Shown one piece after another: positions 6,068 to 6,082 of a stretch of 6,082 bases of DNA (position 1 is the first letter of the stretch; every line of letters begins with the position of its first letter). A program made the position numbers and the translations under genes. This DNA comes from Candidatus Bathyarchaeota archaeon (lineage in GTDB: Archaea; Thermoproteota; Bathyarchaeia; 40CM-2-53-6; FEN-987). The notes below the pieces were generated by a model that saw nothing but the letters and a program-made list of their open reading frames with translations, was not told the DNA's origin and did no database searches. Location: the NCBI GenBank assembly GCA_022865625.1, contig JALHTB010000055.1:1-6082 (forward strand), read 5' to 3'.

Positions 6068-6082
6068 CGAGTCTTGATTCTA

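Overview
The window comes from an archaeal chromosome, most likely a TACK-lineage archaeon (Bathyarchaeia- or Nitrososphaeria-like; the rank is an inference). Three markers support this: a fructose 1,6-bisphosphate aldolase/phosphatase of the archaeal type with all its metal ligands, a short triosephosphate isomerase of the archaeal subfamily, and a small AN1-like zinc-finger protein. A subunit I (a-subunit) of an archaeal/vacuolar-type ATP synthase fits the same picture. Base composition is slightly GC-rich, and I see no insertion sequence, tRNA, rRNA, CRISPR array or abrupt composition change. This looks like ordinary core-metabolism territory.

Layout: positions 1-600 hold the N-terminal 200 codons of a D-3-phosphoglycerate dehydrogenase-like protein on the minus strand, cut by the window edge. 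A 106-bp spacer with a perfect 9-bp inverted repeat separates it from the FBP aldolase/phosphatase gene (minus, 707 to about 1837). Head-to-head with that gene is triosephosphate isomerase (plus, 1961-2650), and the divergent region between them carries a perfect 12-bp palindrome. A trans-isoprenyl diphosphate synthase follows on the plus strand (2724-3650). It is convergent with a short zinc-finger gene (minus, 3698-3874). Finally an ATP synthase subunit I gene (plus, 4082-6067) is divergent from the zinc-finger gene and probably opens an A-type ATPase operon beyond the window.

Triosephosphate isomerase equilibrates glyceraldehyde 3-phosphate and dihydroxyacetone phosphate. The bifunctional FBP aldolase/phosphatase condenses the same two trioses and dephosphorylates the product to fructose 6-phosphate, so the divergent pair covers consecutive gluconeogenic steps. 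3-Phosphoglycerate dehydrogenase draws serine from the same lower-glycolytic pool. The prenyl synthase supplies isoprenoid chains (membrane lipids or quinones), and subunit I forms the proton/sodium half-channel of the ATP synthase.

I found no convincing undescribed system. The points worth checking are the palindromic promoter element and its relatives, the hairpin over the FBPase stop codon, departures from consensus in the prenyl synthase, the zinc finger and the PGDH nucleotide loop, and a lysine close to the essential arginine of subunit I.
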